A DNA stretch of 64,000 nt, from the NCBI RefSeq assembly GCF_018531465.1, contig NZ_JAHDTF010000006.1, forward strand, positions 282,845 to 346,844. The letters are read 5' to 3'. Of this stretch, positions 16,601 through 25,449 are shown one piece after another. Below the pieces are notes generated by a model. The model saw only the letters and a list, made by a program, of their open reading frames with translations. It searched no databases and had not been told where the DNA came from. Position 1 is the stretch's first letter; every line of letters begins with the position of its first letter. Source of the stretch: Sphaerisporangium fuscum. Lineage in GTDB: Bacteria; Actinomycetota; Actinomycetes; Streptosporangiales; Streptosporangiaceae. The position numbers and the translations under genes are program-made.

Positions 16601-17794
16601 ATGGCGAACCCTCCGCCGAGCGGCGGCGACCTCTCCCGGTTGCGGCGGCTCAACTCGCTCGCCGCGCTGCGGGCGCTGCGCGGGGCCGAGCCGCTCACGC
16701 TCTCGACGCTCGCCGAGCGCACCGGGCTGTCCCGGCCGTCCACCAAGGACGTCGTGGACGAGCTGGCCGGGCTCGGCTGGGTCGAGGAGGTCGCCCCGGT
16801 GGCCGGGACGATGGGGCGGCCCGCCCGCCGCTACCGCTTCCGCGCCGACGTCGGCCACGTGGTGGGCCTCGACATAGGAGCCCACAAGGTCCTCGCCGCC
16901 CTGGCCGACCTCGACGGGAACGTCCTGGCCGAGACTCGGCACGCGCTGGAGCCCGGCACGCCCACCGAGGCGCGGCTGGAGGCGATCGGCAAGGCCGTCT
17001 CCGGCTGCCTCACCCTGGCCGGCCTCGGCATGGACGACCTGTGGGCCGTCACGGCGGGCACCACCGGCCTGGTCGACCCCGGCGGCCGGGTGGTGCTGTC
17101 CACGGCCGTGCGCGACTGGTCGGGCCTCGACCTCGCGGGGCGGCTCGGCGAGATGTTCCCGTGCACCGTCCTGGTCGAGAACGACAGCAAGCTCGCGGCG
17201 CTCGCCGAGTGGCAGCGCGGCGTGGCGCGCGGGGCCAAGGACGTGGTGTTCCTGCACGCCGGGCGGCGCACGGGCATCGGCCTGATCATCGACGGCAAGC
17301 TGCACCGCGGCTTCGGGGGGTTCGCGGGCGAGATCAGCCTGCTGCCCCTGACCAGGTGGGACACCGGGTCGGCCGAGCTCGACCGCAGCCCGGTGGTCCC
17401 CGAGGGGACCCCGCCGCAGGACGCCGCGCGGCACGTCCTGTCGGCCGCGCGCGACGGGGACCCGGCGGCGCTGGAGTCGGTCGAGCGGTACGTCGACGTG
17501 CTGGCGCTCGGCGCGACCTTCATCGTGCTCACCCTGGACCCGGAGACCGTCGTCCTCGGCGGCAGCTTCTCCCGCGCCGCCGACGTGCTGCTGCCGCCGC
17601 TGCGGCGCCGTCTGGAGGAGGTGTGCGCCCGCATGCCCGAGCTGCGCGCCTCGACGCTCGGGGACGAGTGCGTGGTCCTCGGCGGCATCGGCTACGCCAT
17701 CGGCCACCTCGACGAGCGGCTCTTCGGCGGCGAGGGCGACCTGCCCACCCCCGTCCCGCGCAACACCCGGCTCACCTCCGCGGCGTCCCCCTGA
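16601..17794 (+). CDS. ROK family transcriptional repressor
   Basis: A 397-residue regulator with an N-terminal winged helix (LSTLAERTGLSRPSTKDVVDELAGLGWVEE, residues 30-60) and a sugar-kinase-like ROK domain (VVGLDIGAHKVLAALADL, TAGTTGLVDPGG, LVENDSKLAALAEW, GLIIDGKLHRGFGGFAGEI). The usual zinc motif CxCGxxGCxE is absent after GFAGEI, so sugar-binding geometry may differ. ATG 16601 is preferred over ATG 16565: the extra 12 codons have weak third-position GC bias and contain operator repeats. Expected to repress the divergent alpha-galactoside operon until its sugar binds. Confidence 0.88.
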   Translation: MANPPPSGGDLSRLRRLNSLAALRALRGAEPLTLSTLAERTGLSRPSTKDVVDELAGLGWVEEVAPVAGTMGRPARRYRFRADVGHVVGLDIGAHKVLAALADLDGNVLAETRHALEPGTPTEARLEAIGKAVSGCLTLAGLGMDDLWAVTAGTTGLVDPGGRVVLSTAVRDWSGLDLAGRLGEMFPCTVLVENDSKLAALAEWQRGVARGAKDVVFLHAGRRTGIGLIIDGKLHRGFGGFAGEISLLPLTRWDTGSAELDRSPVVPEGTPPQDAARHVLSAARDGDPAALESVERYVDVLALGATFIVLTLDPETVVLGGSFSRAADVLLPPLRRRLEEVCARMPELRASTLGDECVVLGGIGYAIGHLDERLFGGEGDLPTPVPRNTRLTSAASP

Positions 17795-17840
17795 CGGGTG
17801 CGCGGGGGCGCGCCCGCCACCCGACACGCCGCGGGAAAAC

Positions 17841-17885
17841 TGGAAATCCCTGGAACTCATGGGAACTGTTGGTACGCTCCGGGCG
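17841..17885 (+). promoter_or_regulatory. Leaderless promoter with three tandem ~10-bp GGAA repeats
   Basis: TACGCT at 17873-17878 fits a -10 box seven bases before the GTG start at 17885, so transcription probably begins at the start codon. Upstream, TGGAAATCCC, TGGAACTCAT and GGGAACTGTT (17841-17870) are three head-to-tail ~10-bp repeats, one helical turn each, covering the -35 region. They may be activator or alternative sigma contacts. Confidence 0.5.
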
Positions 17886-18739
17886 TGAGTGAAACGCTGG
17901 ACGATCTCGAGGAGCGCATCAACGCGCTCCGGGGAGAGATCCGGCAGGCCGTGCGGGCGCGCGAGAGCGCCCTCGCCCGGTCGCTGCGCGCCGAGCTGCG
18001 CAAGGCCGAGCGCGCGTGGGACCAGGCGGTGGCCGTCCACGCCCCCGACGACGGGGCGGCGGCGCGGCCGGCGTCGCTGCTGCCGGTGCGCGAGCAGGTC
18101 CACCAGGCGCTGACCCTGCTCGGGGTGCCCAGCGCGGCGAAGATGATCGTCACGGTGCACGAGGCGCTGCGCGCCGGTTCGCTCAAGAGCACCCAGCTGG
18201 CCAGCCTGCGCCGCGACGAGGAGCGCTCCTTCCGCACCTCCCCGTTCTCCCGGCCCTACTACCTGTGCGCCGCGCTCACCGACCGCCTCTCGGCGTCCCG
18301 GGGCCTGATCGCGGTGAGCACCTGGCCGCTGGAGCAGCGGGTCGTCGGCCCGCTCAGCCCGCGCGTCCACTTCCTCACCACCGCGATCCGCGTCGCCGAG
18401 CACGTCCTGCGGCTCGCCGACGCCGGCGAGCAGGCCGCGCCGCAGGCGCAGCGGCTGCTGTCGAGGCTGGCGCACAACATCCCCGGGGCGATGCCGTACG
18501 GCGGAGGCACGCGCGTCCTGCCCCTGGCGTCCGGGCGGGGCTCCGCCCTGGACGGCTTCGCCGGCCCCGACCCGGCCACCGTCGTGAAGGCGGCCCGCGC
18601 CGAGCTGGAGGTCCACGCCGAGGCCGACGCCGGCGCGCGGGCCGAGATCGCCGCCCGTGCCCGCGACCGGCTCGGCGACGCCGAGCGCCTGTTCGGCGGC
18701 ACGATGCTGAGCCTGGCCCGCAGGGAGGCCTCGTGCTGA
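17885..18739 (+). CDS. Coiled-coil/winged-helix protein, first gene of the helicase-nuclease cassette
   Basis: A 284-residue protein I do not recognise as a named family. Residues 1-45 form a charged heptad-rich coil (ETLDDLEERINALRGEIRQA). Residues about 75-125 (REQVHQALTLLGVPSAAKMI ... STQLASLRRDEERSF) have the helix spacing of a winged-helix DNA-binding domain. The rest is mostly helical with a Gly/Arg-rich loop (PYGGGTRVLPLASGRG). GTG 17885 coincides with the predicted transcription start. It precedes the nuclease gene by 93 bases on the same strand, so a regulatory or DNA-loading role is inferred. Confidence 0.75.
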   Translation: MSETLDDLEERINALRGEIRQAVRARESALARSLRAELRKAERAWDQAVAVHAPDDGAAARPASLLPVREQVHQALTLLGVPSAAKMIVTVHEALRAGSLKSTQLASLRRDEERSFRTSPFSRPYYLCAALTDRLSASRGLIAVSTWPLEQRVVGPLSPRVHFLTTAIRVAEHVLRLADAGEQAAPQAQRLLSRLAHNIPGAMPYGGGTRVLPLASGRGSALDGFAGPDPATVVKAARAELEVHAEADAGARAEIAARARDRLGDAERLFGGTMLSLARREASC

Positions 18740-18832
18740 CGCGGCCGGGCCGGCCGCGGCACACGGAACCATCAGGAAGACGAGCCACGCCGGGCCCCGC
18801 GCGCGCCGGCCTGGCCGGGAAAGAGGCGTGAG

Positions 18833-19942
18833 GTGGATCGACTCGATCAGCTGCGCGGCCCGGTGCCGCCGCGTCCCCATGACGCCCGGGCCATCGCCGC
18901 CCTCGCCGCCAACCCCGGGTGCGCGCGGCGCGCCGTCCTGGACGCCGCCGGCATCGACAAGGACGCCACCGCCACCCACCTCGGCTTCCCCGCGCCCTTC
19001 GGCCAGTCGCCCTTCGCCATCACCCGCGGCAACGCCTTCGAGTCGCTGGTCAAGGAGAGCGGCTGCGCCGAGCTGCTGCGGCTGCTGCGCGAGCGGCTCG
19101 GCCTGCCGATCCCGCAGGCGTCCTACACCGATCTCGGCGACGTCGGCGGCAACCCCTCCGCGCAGCTGCGCCACGGCCACACCCGCAAGCTCATCGACCG
19201 CGCCGCCCGCGACAGCGACGACGCCGGCACCCTGTTCGACCATCCGCTGCTCCGCCTCGACATCGCCGGGCACAGCTCCTATCTGGAGCCCGACGTGGTG
19301 GCGTTCCGGCTCGGCGCGCGGTTCCACATCGTGGAGATCAAGTCGTTCGCCGTCGTCGACGGGCAGGCCGAGCCGGACAAGGTGGCCGCCGCCGCCCGCC
19401 AGGCCGCCGTCTACGTGCTCGCGCTGCGCGACATGCTGGGCGAGCTCGGGCACGACCCCGAGCGGGTGTCCCACGACGTCGTGCTGGTGTGCCCGGAGAA
19501 CTTCGCCAACCGGCCGACCGCCACGCTGGTGGACGTCCGCAAGGAGCTCGCCGTGCTCAGGAGGCAGCTCGCCCGCATGACGCGGGTCGGCTCGATCGTC
19601 GCCGCGCTGCCGGAGGGGCTGAGCTTCGACCTGGCGCGCGACGCCGCCGGTGTCCCCACCCGCCCGGCCGACGAGCTGCGCGAGGCCGTTGGCACGGTCG
19701 AGGCGCGGTACGTCCCCGAGTGCCTGTCGACGTGCGACCTGTGCTTCTTCTGCCGAGACGAGGCCGCCGGCGAGGGGTCCACCGACCTGCTGGGCCGGCA
19801 GGTCCGCGACGCGCTCGGCGGGGTGGCGACGGTGGCCGAGGCGCTCGGCCTGGCCGACGGTTCCCTAACGCCCGACGAGGGCCAGGAGGAGATCGCCCGC
19901 CTGCTCCGCCTCGCCGACCGCATCTACGCGGAGGTGTCGTGA
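18833..19942 (+). CDS. Fe-S PD-(D/E)XK nuclease of Cas4/AddB/Dna2 type
   Basis: A 369-residue protein. The nuclease core is visible: Asp154 in EPDVVAF, Glu168-Ile-Lys170 in FHIVEIKSF, and a QAAVYVLALRDML helix matching the QxxxY motif. Cysteines lie as in Cas4, AddB and Dna2: one N-terminal Cys30 in NPGCARRAVLDAAG and a C-terminal cluster Cys297, Cys301, Cys304, Cys307 (CLSTCDLCFFC). They probably bind a 4Fe-4S cluster that clamps the nuclease domain. GTG start follows AGAGG. No CRISPR array or cas gene is nearby. Predicted to digest ssDNA ends with the SF1 helicase two genes downstream. Confidence 0.82.
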   Translation: MDRLDQLRGPVPPRPHDARAIAALAANPGCARRAVLDAAGIDKDATATHLGFPAPFGQSPFAITRGNAFESLVKESGCAELLRLLRERLGLPIPQASYTDLGDVGGNPSAQLRHGHTRKLIDRAARDSDDAGTLFDHPLLRLDIAGHSSYLEPDVVAFRLGARFHIVEIKSFAVVDGQAEPDKVAAAARQAAVYVLALRDMLGELGHDPERVSHDVVLVCPENFANRPTATLVDVRKELAVLRRQLARMTRVGSIVAALPEGLSFDLARDAAGVPTRPADELREAVGTVEARYVPECLSTCDLCFFCRDEAAGEGSTDLLGRQVRDALGGVATVAEALGLADGSLTPDEGQEEIARLLRLADRIYAEVS

Positions 19943-20000
19943 CTCCCCCGGCCGTCCCCGGCCGCGACCGGGCCCTCCGTCCTCGGCCGGAGACGGCCTC

Positions 20001-21470
20001 GTGAGCACGCTCGCCGCCCTCGCGCGGCTGCGGGCCGTCCGGTCCGGCACGGCGCAACCGCTGGCCACCGTGCGGCACTGCCACCTGTCGGAGCACCCCA
20101 TGGTGTTCATCCCGCTGCGGCTGGCCGGCGAGGCCGCCGCGCCGCTGGCCGCCATGGTCGGCACCGACCCCGGCCATCCCCGGCTGCTCGTGGTGCCGCA
20201 ACCCCGCGACCGCGACCTGCGGTTCGCCTTCGCCGCCGAACTTGCCGAGATCGTGCTCCCCTACATCGAGGGGCTGCAGAAGACCACCGAGACGGTCGAG
20301 CGGCGCGGCGCCGAGCCGTACGAGCGGTGCCTGGACGCCCCGCAGCTGATCGTCCCCAACCAGGGCGCCATCGCGTTCACGGGCCTGCTCGGGCGCTCCA
20401 CCCGCTTCCGCCGCGCCGAGGGGCCGTACGCCGTGCATCCCTCGGTGCCGCTGCTCGGCCGGTGGCTCACCTTCCTCGCCCAGCGGGCCCAGTACCCCGG
20501 CTCGGTGATGCTGCAGGCGGCCACGGCGGCGCTGTCGCTGCACTGGGCGACGGGGCAGAGCATGCTGGAGGACGCCAACCTCGCGTCCCTGGTGAGCTGG
20601 ATCGATCCCCCCGCCGGCATGTCCGGGGCGGACGCCGCCCGCGAGGCGGAGGATCCCCTGATCTGGCCGCCGGCCGGGCCCGCGACCGACCCGGTCTTCG
20701 ACGCCGAGGTCCTGGTGCCCGCGATCCGCGCCTACGAGGAGACGCTGAGCGAGCGCGCCGCCGCGCGCGTCGGCGAGGCGGTGCGCTCCCAGCTGGAGCC
20801 GACGTGGCGGCTGGTGTGGCGGGCGATCGGGCTGCTGCGTTCACTGCCCGCCGCGACGAGCACCGCCGCTCGCTGGGAGGCCGACCGGGCGGCGTTCACC
20901 GGCTTCGCCGCGCAGCTCGCCGAGGGCGGGCCTCCGCAGCCCCGGCACGACAGCGCCGTCGCGGCGGCGTCCCGGCTGGCCCGCATGGAGCGCGCCCAGG
21001 CCTCCTACGACGCCCAGCGCGCCTACGACGACCCGCTGGTCATGGCGGCCTACCGGCTGACGGGCGAGGCGTTCACCGGCACGGTGGTCGCCACCGATCC
21101 CGAGCACACCGAGGGCGAGGGCCGAGGGCGCAAGCTCCGGCCGCTCCTCACCGTGAGCACCACCGACCCCGTCCGGCTGGCGACGGGCGCGCGGCTCGGC
21201 ACGCCCGAACGGCGGGGGCAGCAGGCCGAGGTCGTCGAGATCGACGGGGGGCGGGTCACGCTGAAGATCGTCAAGGGGATGGGGCGCGGTAAGGCGGCGA
21301 CGCCCGGCGCGGTGCCCGAGGTCGGCGAGCGGGTGTGCTACGCCGCCCTGACCGACGAGTACCAGCCCCCGGCGAGCCTGCCGGCCCCCGAGGAGACCCC
21401 GTGGACGCACGGCGGCCCGCCGCCCGAGCACGTCCCCGCGGACGACGACCCTGAGGAGGAGTGGTCTTGA
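20001..21470 (+). CDS. Uncharacterised cassette protein with C-terminal beta-barrel-like region
   Basis: A 489-residue protein without a family I can name. The N-terminal 330 residues are helical with an Arg/Glu-rich character. The C-terminal region (about 350-465: AFTGTVVATDPEH, LRPLLTVSTTDPVRLATGARL, QQAEVVEIDGGRVTLKIVKG, PEVGERVCYAAL) alternates strands in the manner of the small beta-barrel found between nuclease and helicase parts of Dna2 or in the 1B region of Upf1-like helicases; this comparison is by eye. The tail is acidic and Pro-rich. It lies between the nuclease and helicase genes with short gaps (58 and 82 bases), suggesting a complex. Confidence 0.75.
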   Translation: MSTLAALARLRAVRSGTAQPLATVRHCHLSEHPMVFIPLRLAGEAAAPLAAMVGTDPGHPRLLVVPQPRDRDLRFAFAAELAEIVLPYIEGLQKTTETVERRGAEPYERCLDAPQLIVPNQGAIAFTGLLGRSTRFRRAEGPYAVHPSVPLLGRWLTFLAQRAQYPGSVMLQAATAALSLHWATGQSMLEDANLASLVSWIDPPAGMSGADAAREAEDPLIWPPAGPATDPVFDAEVLVPAIRAYEETLSERAAARVGEAVRSQLEPTWRLVWRAIGLLRSLPAATSTAARWEADRAAFTGFAAQLAEGGPPQPRHDSAVAAASRLARMERAQASYDAQRAYDDPLVMAAYRLTGEAFTGTVVATDPEHTEGEGRGRKLRPLLTVSTTDPVRLATGARLGTPERRGQQAEVVEIDGGRVTLKIVKGMGRGKAATPGAVPEVGERVCYAALTDEYQPPASLPAPEETPWTHGGPPPEHVPADDDPEEEWS

Positions 21471-21552
21471 GGTCAGGTGACCGGGCAGCGGTCCCGCCGC
21501 CGGGCGGTTGCGGCGCGCGGGTGAGCGGGCTCACGGGACGCGGTGGGAGCCG

Positions 21553-22863
21553 ATGACGGCGGGTGCGCCCTCCCCCGGCGCCGAAGCGGCGGCCGTCGTC
21601 GAGGCGGTGCTGGCCGACCTGCCCCGGCACCGGGGCGTCGTCGTCGACTCGCCTCCCGGCGCGGGCAAGTCGACGCTGGTCGTGCGGGCCGCCGGGCACA
21701 TCGCCGCCACCGGCGAGCCCCTGATGATCATCGCGCAGACGAACGAGCAGGTCGACGACCTGATCGTCCGTCTCGCCGACGAGCACCCGGACCTGTCGAT
21801 CGGACGGCTGTCCGCCTCCGACTACGCCGTGCCGCAGCGGATCGTGGGCAGGGCCGCCATCGGCACCAAGCTGCCCGACCTCGGCGACCCCGCCGTCGTG
21901 GTGGCGACCGCCGACAAGTGGGCGTGGGCCGGCGGCCGCACCTGGCCGTGGGCGATCGTCGACGAGGCCTACCAGATGCGTTCGGACAAGCTGCTGCGCA
22001 TCGCCGGGCTGTTCGAGCGGGCGCTGTTCGTGGGCGACCCCGGTCAGCTGGACCCCTTCTCGATCGTCGACGGCGACCGGTGGGCCGGCCTGTCCTGGGA
22101 CCCGCTGCAGAGCGCCGTCGCCGTGCTGCTGCGGCACAATCCCGATCTGCCCGTTCACCGGCTGCCGGTCTCCTGGCGGCTGCCCGCCTCGGCGGCGCCC
22201 GTGGTCTCGGAGGCGTTCTACCCCTTCACCGGGTTCAAGGCCGGAACCGGGCACGGTGAGCGGCGTCTGTCGTTGGGCGTCGGCGGCATGCGCACGGCGT
22301 ACGACCGGGCGCTGGAGGAGGCGGCGGCATCCGGCTGGGCGCTGTACGAGCTGCCGAACCGCCACACCGTCCGCACCGACGCCGAGGCGGTCCAGGCGGT
22401 CGCGGTGCTGGCCGCCCGGCTGCTGCAGCGGGCCCCGGTCGCCCTGTCGGAGCGGGGCGAGCACCAGGTCACCGCCGAGCGCATCGCCGTCGGGGCCGCC
22501 CACCGCGACCAGGTGGCGGCGATCCAGGCCGCCGGGCTGCCCGAGGGGATCACCGTCGACACCGCCAACCGGCTGCAGGGCCGGGAGTACGACGTCACGA
22601 TCGTCCTGCATCCCCTGTCCGGCCGTAGGGACGCCACCGCGTTCCACCTGGAGTCGGGACGGCTGTGCGTGCTCACCTCGCGGCACCGGCACGCCTGCGT
22701 CGTGGTGGCCCGCGCGGGGATCCCCGAGCTGCTGGACGCCCACCCCTCCGCCGAGGCCGTGCAGCTCAACGTCCCGGTGAAGTTCCCCGACGGCTGGGAG
22801 GCCAACCAGGCCGTGCTGTCCCACCTGTCCAAGCACCGCGTCGAGGCGGCCCCGCTGCGCTGA
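21553..22863 (+). CDS. SF1 (Upf1/Dna2-like) helicase/ATPase
   Basis: A 436-residue ATPase containing the superfamily 1 motifs in order: Walker A SPPGAGKST (Lys39), motif Ia IIAQTNEQVDDL, motif II VDEAYQM (Asp137-Glu138), motif III GDPGQLDP (from Gly161), motif IV VSWRLP, motif V TANRLQGREYDVTIV (Gln342), and motif VI LCVLTSRHRHACVVVA. This is a minimal helicase lacking large insertions. ATG 21553 has GGTGGGAG upstream; the longer frame is not supported. Last gene of the cassette; together with the Fe-S nuclease it rebuilds the catalytic parts of Dna2. Confidence 0.85.
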   Translation: MTAGAPSPGAEAAAVVEAVLADLPRHRGVVVDSPPGAGKSTLVVRAAGHIAATGEPLMIIAQTNEQVDDLIVRLADEHPDLSIGRLSASDYAVPQRIVGRAAIGTKLPDLGDPAVVVATADKWAWAGGRTWPWAIVDEAYQMRSDKLLRIAGLFERALFVGDPGQLDPFSIVDGDRWAGLSWDPLQSAVAVLLRHNPDLPVHRLPVSWRLPASAAPVVSEAFYPFTGFKAGTGHGERRLSLGVGGMRTAYDRALEEAAASGWALYELPNRHTVRTDAEAVQAVAVLAARLLQRAPVALSERGEHQVTAERIAVGAAHRDQVAAIQAAGLPEGITVDTANRLQGREYDVTIVLHPLSGRRDATAFHLESGRLCVLTSRHRHACVVVARAGIPELLDAHPSAEAVQLNVPVKFPDGWEANQAVLSHLSKHRVEAAPLR

Positions 22864-22887
22864 CGCCGGGGCCCGGCGCAGGCCGTC

Positions 22888-23400
22888 CTATCCCTGCGCG
22901 GACTTCGCCGGCACCGGCTTGCGGGAAGCCGCCGGCCGGTCCGCCTTCGGGCGGGTGCGCCGTGCCTCCACCTGACGGAACGGCACCGTCCCCACCGCGT
23001 CCGCGTCATGCGGCCGTCCCGGCCCGTCCTCTCCGGGCCGCTCCGCGCCCTCGCTGTCGCCGGCCGGTTCCTGTGCCGTCACCCGGACGGCGTCCATCGG
23101 CTCGGTCACGCCGTCCGCGTCCTCCCGCCCGGCGGCGGACGTGCCGGTCTCCGGCTCGGGGGTGACGGGACGGATCGGCGCCGGGCGGATGGGGACGCGC
23201 TTGACCGGCTCCGGGGGATCCGGGCGCCGCCTCGGACGGGCCTCCTTCAGGGCGGTGGGCTCGACGTCGGGTTCGGGGTTCGTGGTGGAGGCCAGCAGTG
23301 CCAGGGCGATGAGGCTCAGCACCGCGATGAGCACCAGAGCGACCCCCGCGAGCGCCAGAACGGCCGCCACCGTACCGGCCGCGCCGATGACCTCCATCAT
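22888..23400 (-). CDS. Single-pass membrane protein with Pro/Glu/Arg-rich cytoplasmic tail
   Basis: A 170-residue protein with one N-terminal hydrophobic helix (residues about 5-38, ending LLASTTNPEP) and a disordered, charge-alternating tail rich in P, E, R and D. No known domain. The start could be either of two adjacent ATG codons (23400 or 23397), preceded by GGAGGATC. It converges with the helicase gene (24 bases) and is not likely part of that cassette. The function is unknown. Confidence 0.65.
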   Translation of the reverse strand: MMEVIGAAGTVAAVLALAGVALVLIAVLSLIALALLASTTNPEPDVEPTALKEARPRRRPDPPEPVKRVPIRPAPIRPVTPEPETGTSAAGREDADGVTEPMDAVRVTAQEPAGDSEGAERPGEDGPGRPHDADAVGTVPFRQVEARRTRPKADRPAASRKPVPAKSAQG

Positions 23401-23559
23401 CGCTCTGATCCTCCTGTTGTGTTGTGGCGGTGAGACCGGTGCCCTCCACGGCCCCTCTCACACATCCCCCGGAAAAGCTGAAAACCCCTGTTGTATCAGT
23501 AAACCTGGCAGATCTCCCTCACATCCCCCGCAACAGTGTGATCTCGGAAACACCGGCCG

Positions 23560-24492
23560 TCACACTCCCGGCATGGCGTCCAGGCGGCGCAGGATCACAC
23601 CCTCGCGCAGCGCCCACGGGCAGATCTCCACCTCGGGGACCTCGAACAGGTCCATCGTCGCGTCGGCGACCACCGCCCCCGCCAGCAGCTGGGGCGCGCG
23701 TCCCGCCGACACGCCGGGCAGCTCGGCGCGCTCGGCGTTGCGCATCTTCGCCAGCCGCCCCACCCAGCGGGCGACGTCGTCGTGGCCCAGGACCCGCCTG
23801 ACGTGCGCCCCCTCGCTCGAAGGAGCCGCGCCCGCGATGCGCGCGAGCTGCTTGAAGGTCTTGGACGTGGCCACGGCGTGGTCCGGCCGCCCGTACTTCA
23901 CCACGTCGCCGACGACCCTGCCGATCTCCGCGCGGACCTGCCTGCGCATGTCGCGCACCTCGTCGGCCGGTGGCGGGTCGGCGGTGAACCACCGGCGCGT
24001 CATGCGCCCGGCCCCGAGCGGGAGCGAGACCGCCACGTCCGGCTCCTCCTCCACGCCGGAGGCGATCTCCAGGGAGCCGCCGCCGATGTCGAGCACCAGG
24101 AGCCGTCCCGACGACCAGCCGAACCAGCGGCGCACCGCGAGGAACGTCAGCCGCGCCTCGTCCTGCCCGGAGAGCACCTCGACGTCCACGCCGGTGGCCG
24201 ACCGCAGGCGGCTCAGCACCTCCTCGCCGTTGACCGCCTCGCGCACGGCGGAGGTCGCGAAGGCCATGACGGCCTCCACGCCCTTGTCCTCGGCGATGCG
24301 CAGCGACTCCTCGACGAACCGCCGCAGCTCGCGTTCCCCGCCTGAGGACAGCTTGTCGCCGTCCTGCAGATGCTCGGCCAGCCGCAGCTCGGCCTTGTAG
24401 GAGAACGCCGGGAGCGGCTGGGCGCCCCGGTGGGCGTCGACCACCAGGAGATGCACAGTGTTGGAACCGATATCGAGGACGCCGAGTCGCAT
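23560..24492 (-). CDS. ppx: Exopolyphosphatase / guanosine pentaphosphatase (Ppx/GppA family)
   Basis: A 310-residue cytoplasmic hydrolase of polyphosphate or (p)ppGpp. The actin-like phosphate loops are present: [14 protein letters not shown] at the start and [15 protein letters not shown] in the middle, plus [16 protein letters not shown] and the conserved [19 protein letters not shown] segment. The length is that of the short actinobacterial paralogue, lacking the C-terminal HD domain of E. coli Ppx. Runs just downstream of the PrmC-like methyltransferase gene (12 bases), so they are probably co-transcribed. Confidence 0.92.
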   Translation of the reverse strand: MRLGVLDIGSNTVHLLVVDAHRGAQPLPAFSYKAELRLAEHLQDGDKLSSGGERELRRFVEESLRIAEDKGVEAVMAFATSAVREAVNGEEVLSRLRSATGVDVEVLSGQDEARLTFLAVRRWFGWSSGRLLVLDIGGGSLEIASGVEEEPDVAVSLPLGAGRMTRRWFTADPPPADEVRDMRRQVRAEIGRVVGDVVKYGRPDHAVATSKTFKQLARIAGAAPSSEGAHVRRVLGHDDVARWVGRLAKMRNAERAELPGVSAGRAPQLLAGAVVADATMDLFEVPEVEICPWALREGVILRRLDAMPGV

Positions 24493-24504
24493 GATCCGAC
24501 GCTA

Positions 24505-25344
24505 CTACTGTCCGGAATCGCCGGTGACGCCCGATCCAGCGGGCGATGCGCCGTCGCTGACCGGTCTGGTGGCGATGACGGCGGTGGCGTCGAGATCGTC
24601 GCAGGTGGCGAGTTCCGGAACCAGCCCGGCGTCCACGGCGGCTCGCAGGACCGTGTCCGCCTGCCGTCTGCTCATCTCGATCAGCAGACGGCCACCGGGG
24701 GCCAGCCAGTGCGGCGCGCCGGCGATCACGCGCCGGGCGACGCCGAGCCCGTCGGCGCCTCCGTCGAGCGCCACGTGGGGCTCGTGCAGGCGGGCCTCCG
24801 GCGGCAGCAGCCCGATGGCCTCGGTGGGGACGTACGGCGGGCTGACCAGCAGGACGCCGACGCGTCCGCGCAGCGCGGCCGGCAAGGGGCGGTACAGGTC
24901 GCCCTCGTACACCCGCCCGCCGAAGGGGGCCAGGTTGCGGCGGGCGCAGCGCACCGCGGCGGGGTCGAGGTCGGCGGCGTGCACCTCGACCCCGGGCACG
25001 GCCGAGGCCAGCGCCGCGCCCAGCGCGCCCGCGCCGCAGCACAGGTCGACGACCACGGCTCCGGGGCGGGCCAGGGCGACGGCCTGCCGGAGAAGGTGTT
25101 CGGTGCGGCGGCGCGGGACGAAGACCCCGCGCTCGACGACGAGGCGCAGCCCGCCGAACTCCGCCCAGCCCACGACGTGTTCCAGCGGCAGGCCGGCGAC
25201 GCGCCGCTCCACCATGAGCTCGAGCTCCTCGGGGGTGCCGGCGCTCGCCGCGAGCAGCTCGGCCTCGTCCTCGGCGAACACGCACCCGGCGGCGCGCAGC
25301 CTGGAGGCGATCACGGACGACGGCAAGAAGGATGAGACGGACAC
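24505..25344 (-). CDS. PrmC/HemK-like protein N5-glutamine methyltransferase (divergent subfamily)
   Basis: A 279-residue class I SAM methyltransferase. SAM motif I reads VVDLCCGAGALG (residues 98-109). The catalytic NPPY of PrmC, which holds the Gln of release factors, is SPPY here (Ser168-Tyr171), typical of the actinobacterial PrmC-related subfamily; substrate therefore uncertain. The N-terminal helical part (ELMVERRVAGLPLEHVVGWAEFGG and GVFVPRRRTEHLL) is PrmC-like. GTG 25344 has AAAGG five bases upstream, buried in a hairpin, and a short leader frame precedes it, so translation may be regulated. Confidence 0.85.
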   Translation of the reverse strand: MSVSSFLPSSVIASRLRAAGCVFAEDEAELLAASAGTPEELELMVERRVAGLPLEHVVGWAEFGGLRLVVERGVFVPRRRTEHLLRQAVALARPGAVVVDLCCGAGALGAALASAVPGVEVHAADLDPAAVRCARRNLAPFGGRVYEGDLYRPLPAALRGRVGVLLVSPPYVPTEAIGLLPPEARLHEPHVALDGGADGLGVARRVIAGAPHWLAPGGRLLIEMSRRQADTVLRAAVDAGLVPELATCDDLDATAVIATRPVSDGASPAGSGVTGDSGQ

Positions 25345-25345
25345 A

Positions 25346-25449
25346 AGAGCCTTTCGGGATACCGAAGGGCGCTCTCGCGGTCAGTGGGAGAGGGGACCGT
25401 CGTGAGGTGAGAGCACCCTGCCTGACATGGCGTTGATGGGTCTCACCTC
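25346..25449 (-). promoter_or_regulatory. Structured leader with two Shine-Dalgarno-sequestering hairpins
   Basis: On the minus strand GAGGTGAGA (25449-25441), which contains the leader ORF's ribosome site, pairs perfectly with TCTCACCTC (25412-25404). Six bases after the leader stop a second hairpin begins: AGAGC (25375-25371) pairs GCTCT (25350-25346) with an inner TTCGG/CCGAA stem, and its 3' arm holds the AAAGG ribosome site of the methyltransferase. A TAGGGT -10-like box lies at 25483-25478. The layout resembles leader-coupled translational attenuation. Confidence 0.6.
25381..25446 (-). CDS. Possible leader peptide of the PrmC-like gene (up to 21 aa)
   Basis: An in-frame stretch from GTG 25446 to TGA 25381 reads MRPINAMSGRVLSPHDGPLSH. 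The GTG overlaps the AGGAGG sequence, which is too close to serve it; ATG 25428 (15 residues) is possible but 17 bases away. Start therefore uncertain. The stop lies six bases before the hairpin that hides the methyltransferase ribosome site, so a terminating ribosome could open it. Codon composition is not decisive at this length. Confidence 0.4.
   Translation of the reverse strand: MRPINAMSGRVLSPHDGPLSH

Noticed and set aside
16511..19474. 987-codon minus-strand frame across ROK and cassette genes
   Set aside because: No domains, shadow of genes with clear motifs on the plus strand.
18833..19942. Cas4 of a CRISPR system
   Set aside because: No cas1/cas2 or array in 64 kb; gene context is helicase, not adaptation.
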